Shown piece after piece: positions 54,569 to 64,000 of a stretch of DNA of 64,000 bases. The stretch is from Amycolatopsis viridis. GTDB taxonomy: Bacteria; Actinomycetota; Actinomycetes; Mycobacteriales; Pseudonocardiaceae. Both the position numbers and the translations under genes were made by a program. The number at the start of each line of letters is the position of its first letter. Positions within the stretch are counted from its first letter, which is position 1. Location of the stretch: assembly GCF_011758765.1 (NCBI RefSeq), contig NZ_JAANOU010000001.1, forward strand, positions 5,146,001 through 5,210,000. The letters are read 5' to 3'. The notes under the pieces are model-generated. The model was not told where the DNA came from, did not search any database, and saw only the letters and a list, made by a program, of their open reading frames with translations.

Positions 54569-55702
54569 CTAACCGCGCACCGAGAGGCCGACGCGCTGGA
54601 ACTCCTTCAGGTCGGAGTACCCGGTCTTGGCCATCGCCCGGCGCAGCGCGCCGAACAGGTTCACCGCTCCCTCGGCGTCCGACGACGGGCCGAACAGCAG
54701 CGTCCTGAGGTCCACCTCGATGTCCGGGCCCGCGGCGACCCGCGAACGCGGCAGCGACGGGTGCGCGGCCGCCGCCGTCCAGTACAGGCCGTGGCCCGGG
54801 GCCTCGGTGGCCGCAGCCAGGGGCGAGCCGAGCACCACGGCGTCCGCACCGCAGGCGATCGCCTTCGCGATGTCACCCGAGCTGGTGATCCCGCCGTCGG
54901 CGAGGACGTGCACGTACCGGCCGCCGGTCTCGTCCAGGTAGTCGCGGCGTGCGGCGGCGGCGTCGATGATCGCCGTCGCCATCGGCACGCCGATGCCCAG
55001 CACGCGGTCGGTGCTCGTGACGCCCGGCGTGTAGCCGTGGCCGACGATCACGCCGGCCGCGCCGGTGCGCATCAGGTGCATCGCCGTGCGGTAGTCGGAG
55101 ACGCCACCGGCGATCACCGGCACGTCCAGGCCACCGATGAAGTCCTTGAGGTCCAGCGGGTCGGCGTCGTCGTGCGCGACGTGCTCCGCGGAGATGATCG
55201 TGCCCTGCACGACGAGGATCTCGACGCCGGCGGCGATCAGGTGCGGGGTCAGCTCGGCCGCGCGCTGCGGGCTCACCCGCGCCGCGACCGTCACGCCCGA
55301 GTCGCGGACACGGCCGATGGCCTCGGCCAGCAGCTCCGGCCGCACCGGCGCGGAGTGCAGCTCCTGCAACGTCCGGGTCAGCGCGGTGCGGTCCTCGTCC
55401 TTCGCGGCGTCCAGCAGGCGGAGCAGCGCCTGCTCCGCGTTCGCGTGGCGCGCCCACAGGCCCTCGGCGTTGAGCACGCCGAGGCCGCCCAGCTTGCCGA
55501 CCTCGACCGCCGTGTCCGGTGACACCACCGCATCCGTCGGATGGGTGACCATCGGGATGTCGAACCGGTAGGCGTCGATCTGCCAGGCAGTGGACACGAC
55601 CGCCGAGGACCGGGTCCGCCGGGACGGGACGATCTCCACGTCATCGAGGTCGTACGCCCGTCGCGCGGTGCGTCCCATGCCGATCTCGACCAGATCGCGC
55701 AC
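54569..55702 (-). CDS. guaB3: GuaB3, IMP dehydrogenase/GMP reductase family paralogue
   Basis: A 377-aa (beta/alpha)8-barrel protein of the IMPDH/GMPR family without CBS domains, matching mycobacterial GuaB3 (Rv3410c). It has YDLDDVEIVPSRRTRSS and [20 protein letters not shown]. The catalytic loop reads TPGVTSTDRVLG: the Cys essential in IMPDH and GMPR (normally GSICTT) is absent, as in other actinobacterial GuaB3 proteins. Its reaction is therefore unclear. GTG 55702 has GAAGGGA six bases upstream. It follows guaB2 by 74 bases and is likely cotranscribed. Confidence 0.93.
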   Translation of the reverse strand: MRDLVEIGMGRTARRAYDLDDVEIVPSRRTRSSAVVSTAWQIDAYRFDIPMVTHPTDAVVSPDTAVEVGKLGGLGVLNAEGLWARHANAEQALLRLLDAAKDEDRTALTRTLQELHSAPVRPELLAEAIGRVRDSGVTVAARVSPQRAAELTPHLIAAGVEILVVQGTIISAEHVAHDDADPLDLKDFIGGLDVPVIAGGVSDYRTAMHLMRTGAAGVIVGHGYTPGVTSTDRVLGIGVPMATAIIDAAAARRDYLDETGGRYVHVLADGGITSSGDIAKAIACGADAVVLGSPLAAATEAPGHGLYWTAAAAHPSLPRSRVAAGPDIEVDLRTLLFGPSSDAEGAVNLFGALRRAMAKTGYSDLKEFQRVGLSVRG

Positions 55703-55776
55703 GTCAGGTCCCTTCTCGCCGCCAGTAGTTGACGGCCCATTGTCGCTAGGCCACGAGTGTGACCTGCGCCCAGGGG

Positions 55777-57842
<2,066 letters not shown>

Positions 57843-57854
57843 CCTGACCACACG

Positions 57855-57892
57855 CGACGAAGGCCCGGCCGGAAGCGGCCGGGCCTTCGTCG
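57855..57892. terminator. Convergent terminator between DUF5319 and rsdA
   Basis: A perfect 16-bp stem (57855-57870 with 57877-57892) with a 6-base loop. It lies 12 bases past the DUF5319 stop and 25 bases from the rsdA stop, so it can serve both. Confidence 0.85.
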
Positions 57893-57917
57893 TACGAGCC
57901 TGTTTTCGCGGATCCGA

Positions 57918-58877
57918 TCAGTTCGAGCTGGTGCTCGAGCCGGTCCCGGTTCCGGTGCCGGTACCCACCCCGGAGGACTTCTGACCGGTGCCGCTCCCGG
58001 TGTCGGGCGGGTCGTACCGCGCGCCGCCCGAGGTGCCGTCAGACGCCGGCGGCGTCGTGCTGCTCGGCGACGTGGAGCTCGTCGGAGGCGTGCTGCTCTC
58101 CGACGGGGTCGTCGTCGTGGTGGGCAGCGTCGTGGTCGTGGTGGACGAGGCCGGCGGCTTGGTCGAGCTCGGCGCCGGCAGCGCGGCCGACGAGGGCAAC
58201 GACGCCGACGAGCCCGACGTGGTCGTGGTGGAGCTCGGCAGCATCGAGGCGAGCTGCTGGTGCTCGGCCATCAGCTGGCTGAGGTTCTCCTCCTCGGTCA
58301 CCTGACTCAGCTTCGCGGCGGCCTGGGCGAGCGCCTGCTGCGCCTCGGCGATGCGGCCCTGGGACAAGGCGATGCTGGCCTGCTGGAGCTCGATCCGGGC
58401 CGCGGACGCGGCCTCGACCGACCGCGCGTGGTCGGCGTAGAGGACCTTCGTGAGACCCCAGAGCGTGTCACCCGGCTGCGCGTCGCGCGCGGCGACGCTG
58501 GTGCCGGTGAAGCCGATGGCGAGGACCGCGGCGGCCGCGGCGACCGGCACGAGCAGGCGGCGACGGCGCGCCCGCTGCCCGTGGCGGCGAGCCAGCGCGG
58601 CCGTCCTGATCGTGGTGACCGCGGTGTCGGTGTCGATGAGCTCGGCGAGCGGTTCGCTGTCGATGTCCCGTCGCCAGGACAGCAGCAGCGCGTTGAGTTC
58701 CTGGTCGCCCAGGTCGTCGGCGATCCCGGGGTCGGACCCGCCCAGCGCGTCGAGCAGAGCGTCGTCCGCCCGGATCGCGGTGAGGTCCGCCTCGAACTCC
58801 ACCTGCGACGAACTCAGCATGGTCGAGTCGAACTCGAGCTCGTCGAGCTCACGTCTACCGTCTTCGCGATCGGTCAC
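57918..58877 (-). CDS. rsdA: Anti-sigma-D factor RsdA
   Basis: A 319-aa membrane-anchored anti-sigma factor that holds SigD inactive. The acidic N-terminal part (DELEFDSTMLSSSQVEFEAD; DDLGDQELNALLLSWRRDID) is the SigD-binding region. One transmembrane helix follows (LLVPVAAAAAVLAIGFTGTS, about residues 107-127). An extracellular helical segment (EAQQALAQAAAKLSQVTEEE) ends in a Ser/Thr/Pro-rich tail. The GTG start follows the sigD stop with no gap, so the two are coupled. In mycobacteria RsdA is released by regulated proteolysis; the sequence here does not show the cleavage site. Confidence 0.88.
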   Translation of the reverse strand: MTDREDGRRELDELEFDSTMLSSSQVEFEADLTAIRADDALLDALGGSDPGIADDLGDQELNALLLSWRRDIDSEPLAELIDTDTAVTTIRTAALARRHGQRARRRRLLVPVAAAAAVLAIGFTGTSVAARDAQPGDTLWGLTKVLYADHARSVEAASAARIELQQASIALSQGRIAEAQQALAQAAAKLSQVTEEENLSQLMAEHQQLASMLPSSTTTTSGSSASLPSSAALPAPSSTKPPASSTTTTTLPTTTTTPSESSTPPTSSTSPSSTTPPASDGTSGGARYDPPDTGSGTGQKSSGVGTGTGTGTGSSTSSN

Positions 58878-59459
58878 TCAGGCCACCTCCTCGGACGCCA
58901 GCGCCTTGCGGAGCCGCGCCAGCGCACGGTGCTGGGCGACGCGGACCGCGCCCGGCGTCGAGCCGACCGCGTCCGCGGTCTCCTCGGCGGACAGGCCGAC
59001 CACCACCCGCAGCACCACGATCTCGCGCTGCTTGTCGGGCAGGACCCGCAGCAGTTGTGCCATGCGCTCGTTCAACTCCCCCTGCAGAGCACGCTGTTCC
59101 GGCCCGATGTCGCCCTCGATCTCGTCGGGGAGCTCGGCGACGGGCTCGGCCCGGTTGCGCGCGGCGGCCCGGTGCGCGTCGGCCACCTTGTGCTGGGCGA
59201 TGCCGTACACGAAGGCCAGGAACGGGCGCCCTTGGTCACGGTACGAAGGCAACGCCGTGAGCACTGCTAAACACACCTCCTGGGCCACATCGTCTGCCGA
59301 GGCGAACGACCGCTCCTGTCGCCCGACCCGGGCGCGGCAATACCGCACCACCAGGGGACGGATAGCGGCCAAGAGCCGCTCGACTGCCTGGGGATCCCCC
59401 TCGACAGCGGCGGCGACTGGCTCGTCCAGCCCGTCCCCCACATTGGCCATCGCAGACAA
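58878..59459 (-). CDS. sigD: ECF RNA polymerase sigma factor SigD
   Basis: A 193-aa ECF sigma factor orthologous to SigD. Region 2 (PLVVRYCRARVGRQERSFAS; DDVAQEVCLAVLTALPSYRD; RPFLAFVYGIAQHKVADAHR) binds core polymerase and the -10. Region 4 (LPDKQREIVVLRVVVGLSAE; ETADAVGSTPGAVRVAQHRA) recognises the -35. The order sigD-rsdA is conserved (Rv3414c-Rv3413c). A TTG at 59459 begins the frame; ATG 59450 is equally plausible. The 242-base region upstream, shared with the end of the BldM-like gene, should hold its promoter; no clear hexamers were found. Confidence 0.95.
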   Translation of the reverse strand: MSAMANVGDGLDEPVAAAVEGDPQAVERLLAAIRPLVVRYCRARVGRQERSFASADDVAQEVCLAVLTALPSYRDQGRPFLAFVYGIAQHKVADAHRAAARNRAEPVAELPDEIEGDIGPEQRALQGELNERMAQLLRVLPDKQREIVVLRVVVGLSAEETADAVGSTPGAVRVAQHRALARLRKALASEEVA

Positions 59460-59662
59460 CAGTCCCAGCGTTACGTGTAGGCGTGCAGAATCAACGGCGC
59501 GGCAACCCCCATATCGCTCACGCCGGTGATGCCTACCGTACCTGCCGACGCCGGCGCCGCGTGTGCGCGGTCGGCTATGACCCGTCGCGGCCCCGGAACG
59601 CCGAGGACGCCCAGTATCGCACGAAGACGGCCTCTCGGAGTGCCCATGAGCGAAGCAACGCG

Positions 59663-59693
59663 CGGATTCGCGAAAAATTTTCGCTGGATCCGC
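59663..59693 (-). terminator. Likely terminator of the BldM-like gene
   Basis: The 7-bp arms GCGAAAA and TTTTCGC surround a single A (59670-59684), flanked by an outer 6-bp pairing of GCGGAT with ATCCGC. It begins nine bases after the stop of the gene at 59702. Confidence 0.55.
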
Positions 59694-59701
59694 GCGTCGC
59701 G

Positions 59702-60298
59702 TCAGGAGACCAGGCCGCGGCGGAAGCCGTGGGCGACGGCCTGCGCGCGGTCACGCACACCGAGCTTGCGGAACAGCCGGCGCGCGTGGGTCTTGACGGT
59801 GTCCTCGGACAGGTAGAGCTCACGGCCGATCTGGCCGTTGCTCTTGCCCTGGCTCATGCCGCGCAGCACCTGCAGCTCGCGCTCGGTGAGCTGGACGCCC
59901 GGGTCGGCCGGCTGGCGCGGCGCGGGCACGGAGGTGCTGGCGAGGGTGTGCGCGAGGGCGGCGACCAGCTCCGGGCGGGACGCGTCCCAGCGCAGGTAGC
60001 CGCGCGCGCCGCCGGCGATGGCGGCGGCGATGCTGCCGGCGTCGTCCGGCGCGCCGAAGACGATCACGTTGGCCTGGGGGTTGGCGGACACCAGCCGCCG
60101 AGTCGCCTCCACCCCGGCCGGCATCGCGCGCTGGGTGCCGACGAGCACGACGTCGACCGGCTGCCGCGAGTACCGGGCCAGCAACTCGTCACCGTGCGCT
60201 ACACAGTCGATGCGACTGACACCGGGGACAGCAGACATCACGCGGGTGAGCCCTTCGCGGACACTGCGTCGGTCGTCGCAGATCAAGACCGTCGTCAC
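59702..60298 (-). CDS. bldM: BldM-like atypical response regulator
   Basis: A 198-aa NarL-type regulator matching Streptomyces BldM in length, in DNA-binding domain (LTERELQVLRGMSQGKSNGQ, then ELYLSEDTVKTHARRLFRKL) and in neighbourhood (sigma factor, guaB). BldM controls development with WhiI and does not need phosphorylation. Here the receiver keeps the acidic pair (CDDR) but position 54, the phosphoacceptor Asp of BldM, is Gly (VVLVGTQ), so phosphorylation at the normal site is impossible. GTG start with GGAAGGA upstream. Assignment to the BldM clade is by resemblance and context. Confidence 0.85.
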   Translation of the reverse strand: MTTVLICDDRRSVREGLTRVMSAVPGVSRIDCVAHGDELLARYSRQPVDVVLVGTQRAMPAGVEATRRLVSANPQANVIVFGAPDDAGSIAAAIAGGARGYLRWDASRPELVAALAHTLASTSVPAPRQPADPGVQLTERELQVLRGMSQGKSNGQIGRELYLSEDTVKTHARRLFRKLGVRDRAQAVAHGFRRGLVS

Positions 60299-60439
60299 GG
60301 GTGTTCCTTCCTGCAGCCGGGTGACATTCCATATCCCCTATCGGACGCTTGAGGCCGTACCTTGACACGATCCGGTGGCTTTTTTTGGGAACTTCTTCGC
60401 CCGGATGTCGGTATGGCCGACTGATGGCCGCACCGGAGA

Positions 60440-61285
60440 TCAGACCGGCACCCACGGTGATTCACGGGCGAGCCGCCTCCCCTCCGGATCGGACCCTAGT
60501 AACACTGCGTGTAACACCGCGGCGGTTCGCGATCGGTGGCGGTCCGCCTCGGCGGGCCACAGATCGGCCGCGATCAGCCCGGCGGGCCAGGACAACGAGG
60601 ACAAATCATAGGCGTCCGCGTCCGCCTGCGCGCCGGAGACGAGCTCCCGGGCTCTTCGCTTCTGCCCGATGGTGCCGAGCGCGGCAGCGAGCACGAGCCG
60701 GGACTTGACGGTGTGCCGGACCGAGCCGGCGGCGACGGCCTCGGCGAGGGCCGCCTCGGCGGACTCGACGGCCGCCGACCCGTCACCCGCGGCGAGCGCG
60801 AGCTCGGCGGTGACCCAGCCGAGCCGGGTCCGGGTGCGCCAGCTCGCCGCGGCGGCGGCCGCCCGGCGGAGCACGCGCCGCGAGGCGGTGAGCCGGCCGG
60901 TGCCGAGGTGATCGGCCGCCAGGCCGAGCAGCGCATCGGCGAGCGCGCCGGGCGCGTCGAGGCCGTCCGGATCGGTGTCGCTGCCGCCGCCCGGTCCGTT
61001 CGCCGCGCAGGCGTGGCGGAGGGCGGTGCCGTCGAGGGCACGCGCCGCGACGTGCCCGCCGAGCTGCCTGCGGTGCGAGGCGAGGGTGGTCAACGCGAGT
61101 GCGGCGATCACCGGGTCGCGGTCGCGCGTGAGCGGGTTCAGCAGGGTGACCGCGGCGGCGTAGCGAGCCTGTGCGCCGAGCACGATGGCGGCCAGCAGCC
61201 GGTGCACCGGCGTCCCGCCGGCCGGGAGCAGGCCCGGCGCCGGCTGGTCGCCGAAGGCCGCTCTTCGCAGTTCGATCTCGTGCAC
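60440..61285 (-). CDS. Helical-repeat protein, Rv3415c-like
   Basis: A 281-aa Ala/Arg-rich protein of helical hairpins, probably TPR-like (LLGLAADHLGTGRLTASRRV; AVESAEAALAEAVAAGSVRH; LVLAAALGTIGQKRRARELV). Size and position near sigD and whiB3 match Rv3415c. Function unknown; such folds usually mediate protein contacts. GTG 61285 (VHEIELRRAAFGDQPAPG) is chosen because GGGGAAG precedes it. It follows the MerR-like gene by one base, so the two form an operon. Confidence 0.65.
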   Translation of the reverse strand: MHEIELRRAAFGDQPAPGLLPAGGTPVHRLLAAIVLGAQARYAAAVTLLNPLTRDRDPVIAALALTTLASHRRQLGGHVAARALDGTALRHACAANGPGGGSDTDPDGLDAPGALADALLGLAADHLGTGRLTASRRVLRRAAAAAASWRTRTRLGWVTAELALAAGDGSAAVESAEAALAEAVAAGSVRHTVKSRLVLAAALGTIGQKRRARELVSGAQADADAYDLSSLSWPAGLIAADLWPAEADRHRSRTAAVLHAVLLGSDPEGRRLARESPWVPV

Positions 61286-61286
61286 G

Positions 61287-62231
61287 TCACTTCCCCACCA
61301 GAACGTACTCGATGCGGTCCGCGGCGGTGCGCAGGCCGGGCAGCGGTTCGACCCGGTCCGGCAGCTCGACGTCCGCCCAGCCCGGACCCGCCGCGAACAG
61401 CCGGCTGCGCAGCCCGCCCCGGGACACCTCGGGGAACAGCTCGGGGTCGGCCTCCGCAGAACGGCCCGCCCAGAGCACGACCGCCGCGGGCGAGCTGCGC
61501 CGCACGGCCGCGGCCAGCGCGGGCGCGGGCAGCGGGAGGCCGAACAGCTGCGTGCCGATGCGGCGCCCGGCCAGACCGGCACCGAGCACGTGCAGCGGCA
61601 GCGGGTCCGGCTCGCCCGGCGCCCGGACGAGCAGTACCGGGCGCTGGTTGCGCGGATGGTCCAGGACCGGGGTGGCCCGCACGACGGCGGCGAGCACGCA
61701 CTCCGTCAGCAGCGCCTGCACCTCCACGCCGGCCGGAGTGCCGGGCCAGCCGTTGCCGCACGCGTCGAGGACCGGGGCGATCACGCCCTCCCAGGCCTCG
61801 AGCACCCCCGCGGCGCCGATCGCGTCGTGGAGCGTCTGCTGCACGGCCCGGCCGTCGAGCGCGACCGCGGCCGCGCGGAGCCTCCGGGCCGCGGCGCCGT
61901 TGCGCGCCGCCGCCGTGTGCTCGGCGGGCGGCGGCAGCGGCTGCGCCGGGGTCTGCGGAACCGCGGAGTACGACTTCGGCATCTGCTGGAGCGCGTAGCG
62001 GGCGGCCTCCGCCGTGGACGCCCCGCGCAGCAGCGCGCGTTGCATCAGTTCGAGGCGGCCGATGTCGGCGGCGCAGTAGCGGCGGTGCTTGCCGCCGGTG
62101 TGCCGGCTCGGGCCGAGCCCGTAGCGGCGGTCCCAGGTGCGCAGCGTCGACGGCGCGACCCCGAGCCGCCGGGCGACGGCGGCCACGGGCATCGTCGGCT
62201 CGGTCTGACCGGCACCCCTCGGACGGCTCAC
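61287..62231 (-). CDS. MerR-family regulator with a B12-binding-like C-terminal region
   Basis: A 314-aa protein. The MerR-type winged helix (MPVAAVARRLGVAPSTLRTW; RRYGLGPSRHTGGKHRRYCA) lies near the N-terminus. A long helical region (LHDAIGAAGVLEAWEGVIAP; TPAGVEVQALLTECVLAAVV) recalls the linker of cobalamin-sensing CarH/LitR regulators. The residues that bind B12 (a DxHxxG loop) are not present, so it is probably cofactor-free or binds something else. GTG 62231 is preferred; a TTG at 62267 is possible. It lies one base upstream of the Rv3415c-like gene and diverges from whiB3. Confidence 0.75.
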   Translation of the reverse strand: MSRPRGAGQTEPTMPVAAVARRLGVAPSTLRTWDRRYGLGPSRHTGGKHRRYCAADIGRLELMQRALLRGASTAEAARYALQQMPKSYSAVPQTPAQPLPPPAEHTAAARNGAAARRLRAAAVALDGRAVQQTLHDAIGAAGVLEAWEGVIAPVLDACGNGWPGTPAGVEVQALLTECVLAAVVRATPVLDHPRNQRPVLLVRAPGEPDPLPLHVLGAGLAGRRIGTQLFGLPLPAPALAAAVRRSSPAAVVLWAGRSAEADPELFPEVSRGGLRSRLFAAGPGWADVELPDRVEPLPGLRTAADRIEYVLVGK

Positions 62232-62459
62232 CCGGTCCAATATCCCGGCGCCACTCGAACGGGGCAACTTGAATCGGTTTCGTTATTTTGCCTGTTTACG
62301 GGCCTGATCTCACGCATCCGGGGGAACCTGACGGCTGAATCACCCGGATTCCCTTGAACAACTATTGGCGCGCTTCTAACGTTACCGCCGTTGCGCCATT
62401 CGGAGTAATCGCCGGGCAACACAGCAGGGGTGGCAGGACCGAATCGGAGGGCGGTCACG

Positions 62460-62762
62460 ATGGCAGACACGCGCAGGCTCCCGGGCCCGAACGCCGATAT
62501 CTGGGATTGGCAGCTACGGGGGTCGTGCAGGGGGATGGACAGCGGCGCGTTTTTCCACCCGGACGGGGAGCGGGGGCCGGCGAGAGCACGACGGGAGGCC
62601 CGCGCGAAGGCGATCTGCCAATCCTGTCCGGTGCTGCGGTTGTGCCGGGAGCACGCACTCGCGGTGCACGAACCCTACGGGATCTGGGGCGGGCTCTCGG
62701 AGGCCGAACGGGAGACCATCATCCGCACCGGAAAACCGCAGTTGACCCTTTCCGGGCACTAG
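62460..62762 (+). CDS. whiB3: WhiB3-type Fe-S transcriptional regulator
   Basis: A 100-aa WhiB-like protein. The four cluster ligands are Cys in RGSCRGMD, the pair in CQSCPVLRLC and the last Cys, with the conserved GIWGG turn (EPYGIWGGLSEAERE) and a basic tail (TGKPQLTLSGH region). It binds a redox-sensitive [4Fe-4S] cluster and sigma factor. The location beside sigD and the Rv3415c-like gene matches Rv3416. ATG start with GGAGGG eight bases upstream. A T-tailed terminator follows. Confidence 0.94.
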   Translation: MADTRRLPGPNADIWDWQLRGSCRGMDSGAFFHPDGERGPARARREARAKAICQSCPVLRLCREHALAVHEPYGIWGGLSEAERETIIRTGKPQLTLSGH

Positions 62763-62779
62763 CCGGAACGGAAAAACTC

Positions 62780-62825
62780 AGGACGGCACCCGGGGCACAC
62801 GTGTCAGCCGGGTGCCGTCCTTTTT
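62780..62825 (+). terminator. Intrinsic terminator of whiB3, overlapping the TetR stop
   Basis: A 14-bp stem (62780-62793 with 62808-62821) is followed by TTTTT. The stop codon of the convergent TetR gene lies inside its loop. Confidence 0.9.
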
Positions 62826-63412
62826 CCGGCGAATCGCGGCCACAGCGACATCGCGGTGTCGATGACCGCCTCCAGGTCCGCGAGTTCCGCGCCATCGCGG
62901 GCCTGAATCGACATGCCGTGCAAAATCGTTCCGTAGAACCGGACGATCCCCGCGATGTCGGCATCCCCGGGCAGGTCACCCTCGGCCACCGCATGGCGCA
63001 GCCGCTCCTCCAGCTCAGTCAGATTGCCCCGGCGCTTCTCCGCGAGGAAATCCTGCACCGGCCGGTTCTGCTCGGTGCAGTTGACCGCGGCGAGCACGAC
63101 CATGCAGCCGCGTGGATGGTCACTCGCCACAAACTCCCGCGCGCTGTCCCGCAGCCACGTCTCCAGCGCCTCGCGCACCGCCGTTCCCTCCGGCAGGTGG
63201 TGGGCGAACCGCTCGCGGTACCGCTCGACCGCCTCCCGGAACAGGGGCTCCTTCCCGCGGAAAGCCGCGTACAGGCTCGGCGAGCCGATACCCATCGCGG
63301 CGGTCAGATCGGACAGCGAGGTGCCCTCGTAACCGCGCTCCCAGAAGACGTACATCGCCTGGTCCAGTGCCGCGTCCCGGTCGAAGGCGCGTGGACGGCC
63401 GCGTGGTGACAT
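62804..63412 (-). CDS. TetR-family transcriptional regulator
   Basis: A 202-aa repressor. The N-terminal helix-turn-helix region ([60 protein letters not shown]) is typical of TetR regulators that control reductases or efflux genes. The C-terminal domain (HHLPEGTAVREALETWLRD; GCMVVLAAVNCTEQN) is helical. ATG 63412 matches family starts; the frame extends upstream over the SDR gene. The divergent reductase start is only 15 bases away, so it is almost certainly its target. Confidence 0.92.
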   Translation of the reverse strand: MSPRGRPRAFDRDAALDQAMYVFWERGYEGTSLSDLTAAMGIGSPSLYAAFRGKEPLFREAVERYRERFAHHLPEGTAVREALETWLRDSAREFVASDHPRGCMVVLAAVNCTEQNRPVQDFLAEKRRGNLTELEERLRHAVAEGDLPGDADIAGIVRFYGTILHGMSIQARDGAELADLEAVIDTAMSLWPRFAGKRTAPG

Positions 63413-63427
63413 GCTTCGCAAAGGCGC

Positions 63428-64000
63428 ATGGGTTCGCTGGACGGCAAGGTGGCACTCGTGACCGGGGGCAGCCGCGGTATCGGCGCCGCGATCGCGCGGA
63501 AGCTGGCGGCGGAAGGGGCGGACGTCGCGCTCACCTACGAACGCGCGGCGTCGCGGGCCGCCGAGGTGGTGGCCTCGATCGAGGGGCTGGGCCGGAAGGC
63601 GCTCGCGATCCAGGCGGACAGCGCCGACGCGGACGCGCTCACCGCCGCCGTCGACCAGGCCGCCGAGGCGCTCGGTGGACTGGACGTGCTGGTCAACAAC
63701 GCCGGCGTCTTCCCGATCGGCACGGTCGAAGACCTCAGCCTGGCCGACTTCGACCGCGCGCTCGCGGTGAACGTGCGAGCGGTGTTCGTGGCGACCCAGG
63801 CGGCGGTACGGCACCTCCGGACCGGCGGCCGGGTCATCACGATCGGCAGCACCCTGGGCGAGCGGGTGACCGGGCCGGGCATGAGCGCGTACTCGGCGTC
63901 GAAGGCGGCCGTGGTCGGGATGAGCCGCGCCTTCGCGCGGGACCTGGGTCCGCGCGGGATCACTTCGGTCGTCGTGCACCCGGGACCGACGGACACGGAC
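63428..64000 (+). CDS. Short-chain dehydrogenase/reductase (3' end outside window)
   Basis: The first 191 residues of a classical SDR. NAD(P)-binding TGGSRGIGAAIARKL is near the N-terminus, then the structural VLVNNAGVFPIGTVE, the catalytic Ser in VITIGSTLG and Tyr-x-x-x-Lys as YSASKAAVVG. The Arg in TGGSRG and the residues after the second strand (TYERAASRA) favour NADPH. The closest functional group is 3-oxoacyl-ACP-reductase-like, but the substrate is open. ATG start with AAGG four bases upstream. It diverges from TetR with a 15-base gap, and the protein runs off the window end. Confidence 0.9.
   Translation, partial: MGSLDGKVALVTGGSRGIGAAIARKLAAEGADVALTYERAASRAAEVVASIEGLGRKALAIQADSADADALTAAVDQAAEALGGLDVLVNNAGVFPIGTVEDLSLADFDRALAVNVRAVFVATQAAVRHLRTGGRVITIGSTLGERVTGPGMSAYSASKAAVVGMSRAFARDLGPRGITSVVVHPGPTDTD

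Overview
The window is GC-rich actinobacterial chromosome. Gene content and order point to the Pseudonocardiaceae, probably Amycolatopsis or a close relative; this is inferred from the sequence and no database was searched. Most genes are core functions in an order I recognise from Mycobacterium tuberculosis. The block chorismate mutase, uvrD1/pcrA, M23 peptidase, sucC, sucD, Rv0954-like, Rv0955-like, purN, purH matches Rv0948c to Rv0957. The block ChoD-like oxidoreductase, guaB3, guaB2, DUF5319, rsdA, sigD, Rv3415c-like, whiB3 matches Rv3409c to Rv3416. Smaller matches are the YihY-family gene with trpS, and folD with its DUF3017 partner. A bldM-type regulator beside sigD, and many membrane-anchored kinases and regulators, fit a filamentous, differentiating actinomycete.

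Layout. 1-9.1 kb: YihY-family membrane protein (cut by the window edge), trpS, a small exported protein, a 21-bp tandem repeat array, exonuclease III, an SH3-like protein, icd, an HhH-GPD repair protein, a Cys-rich zinc-ribbon protein, DUF1918, an MFS exporter, DUF3017 and folD. 9.2-19.2 kb: a 1066-aa protein ending in a TNT (NAD glycohydrolase) fold, then the mutagenic SOS operon imuA'-imuB-orf43-dnaE2, possibly ending with a pentapeptide-repeat gene. This operon has a promoter carrying two LexA boxes. 19.2-34.8 kb: a PhzF-like enzyme, purH, purN, DUF6350, DUF5336, sucD, sucC, a large membrane protein, an M23 peptidase, an 83-aa gene behind a perfect LexA box, pcrA, DUF1707, a 20-codon aromatic leader peptide with an attenuator hairpin, and chorismate mutase.

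34.5-47 kb: small and bitopic membrane proteins, a Ser/Thr kinase next to a pseudokinase, a LysR/EamA pair, a PspC-type two-component system diverging from PspC-domain proteins, and guaA. 47-54.5 kb: decayed gene remnants, an aldehyde dehydrogenase, a ChoD-like GMC oxidoreductase, and a coupled pair (870-aa HAD-type protein plus methyltransferase) inserted in the conserved choD-guaB3 neighbourhood. 54.5-64 kb: guaB3, guaB2, DUF5319, rsdA-sigD, a BldM-like regulator with Gly at the phosphoacceptor site, an Rv3415c-like gene with a MerR regulator, whiB3, and a divergent TetR/SDR pair cut by the window edge.

Shared roles. GuaA, GuaB and GuaB3 with PurN and PurH cover late purine synthesis. Icd and SucCD are TCA-cycle steps. 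ImuA'/ImuB/DnaE2, PcrA, Xth and the HhH protein handle DNA damage. SigD/RsdA, BldM-like, WhiB3, the kinases and the PspC system are regulatory. The least explained items are the attenuator before chorismate mutase, the LexA-linked 83-aa protein, the 43-aa ORF inside the mutasome operon, the HAD-methyltransferase pair and the 21-bp array. No tRNA, rRNA, CRISPR array, insertion sequence or prophage was seen.
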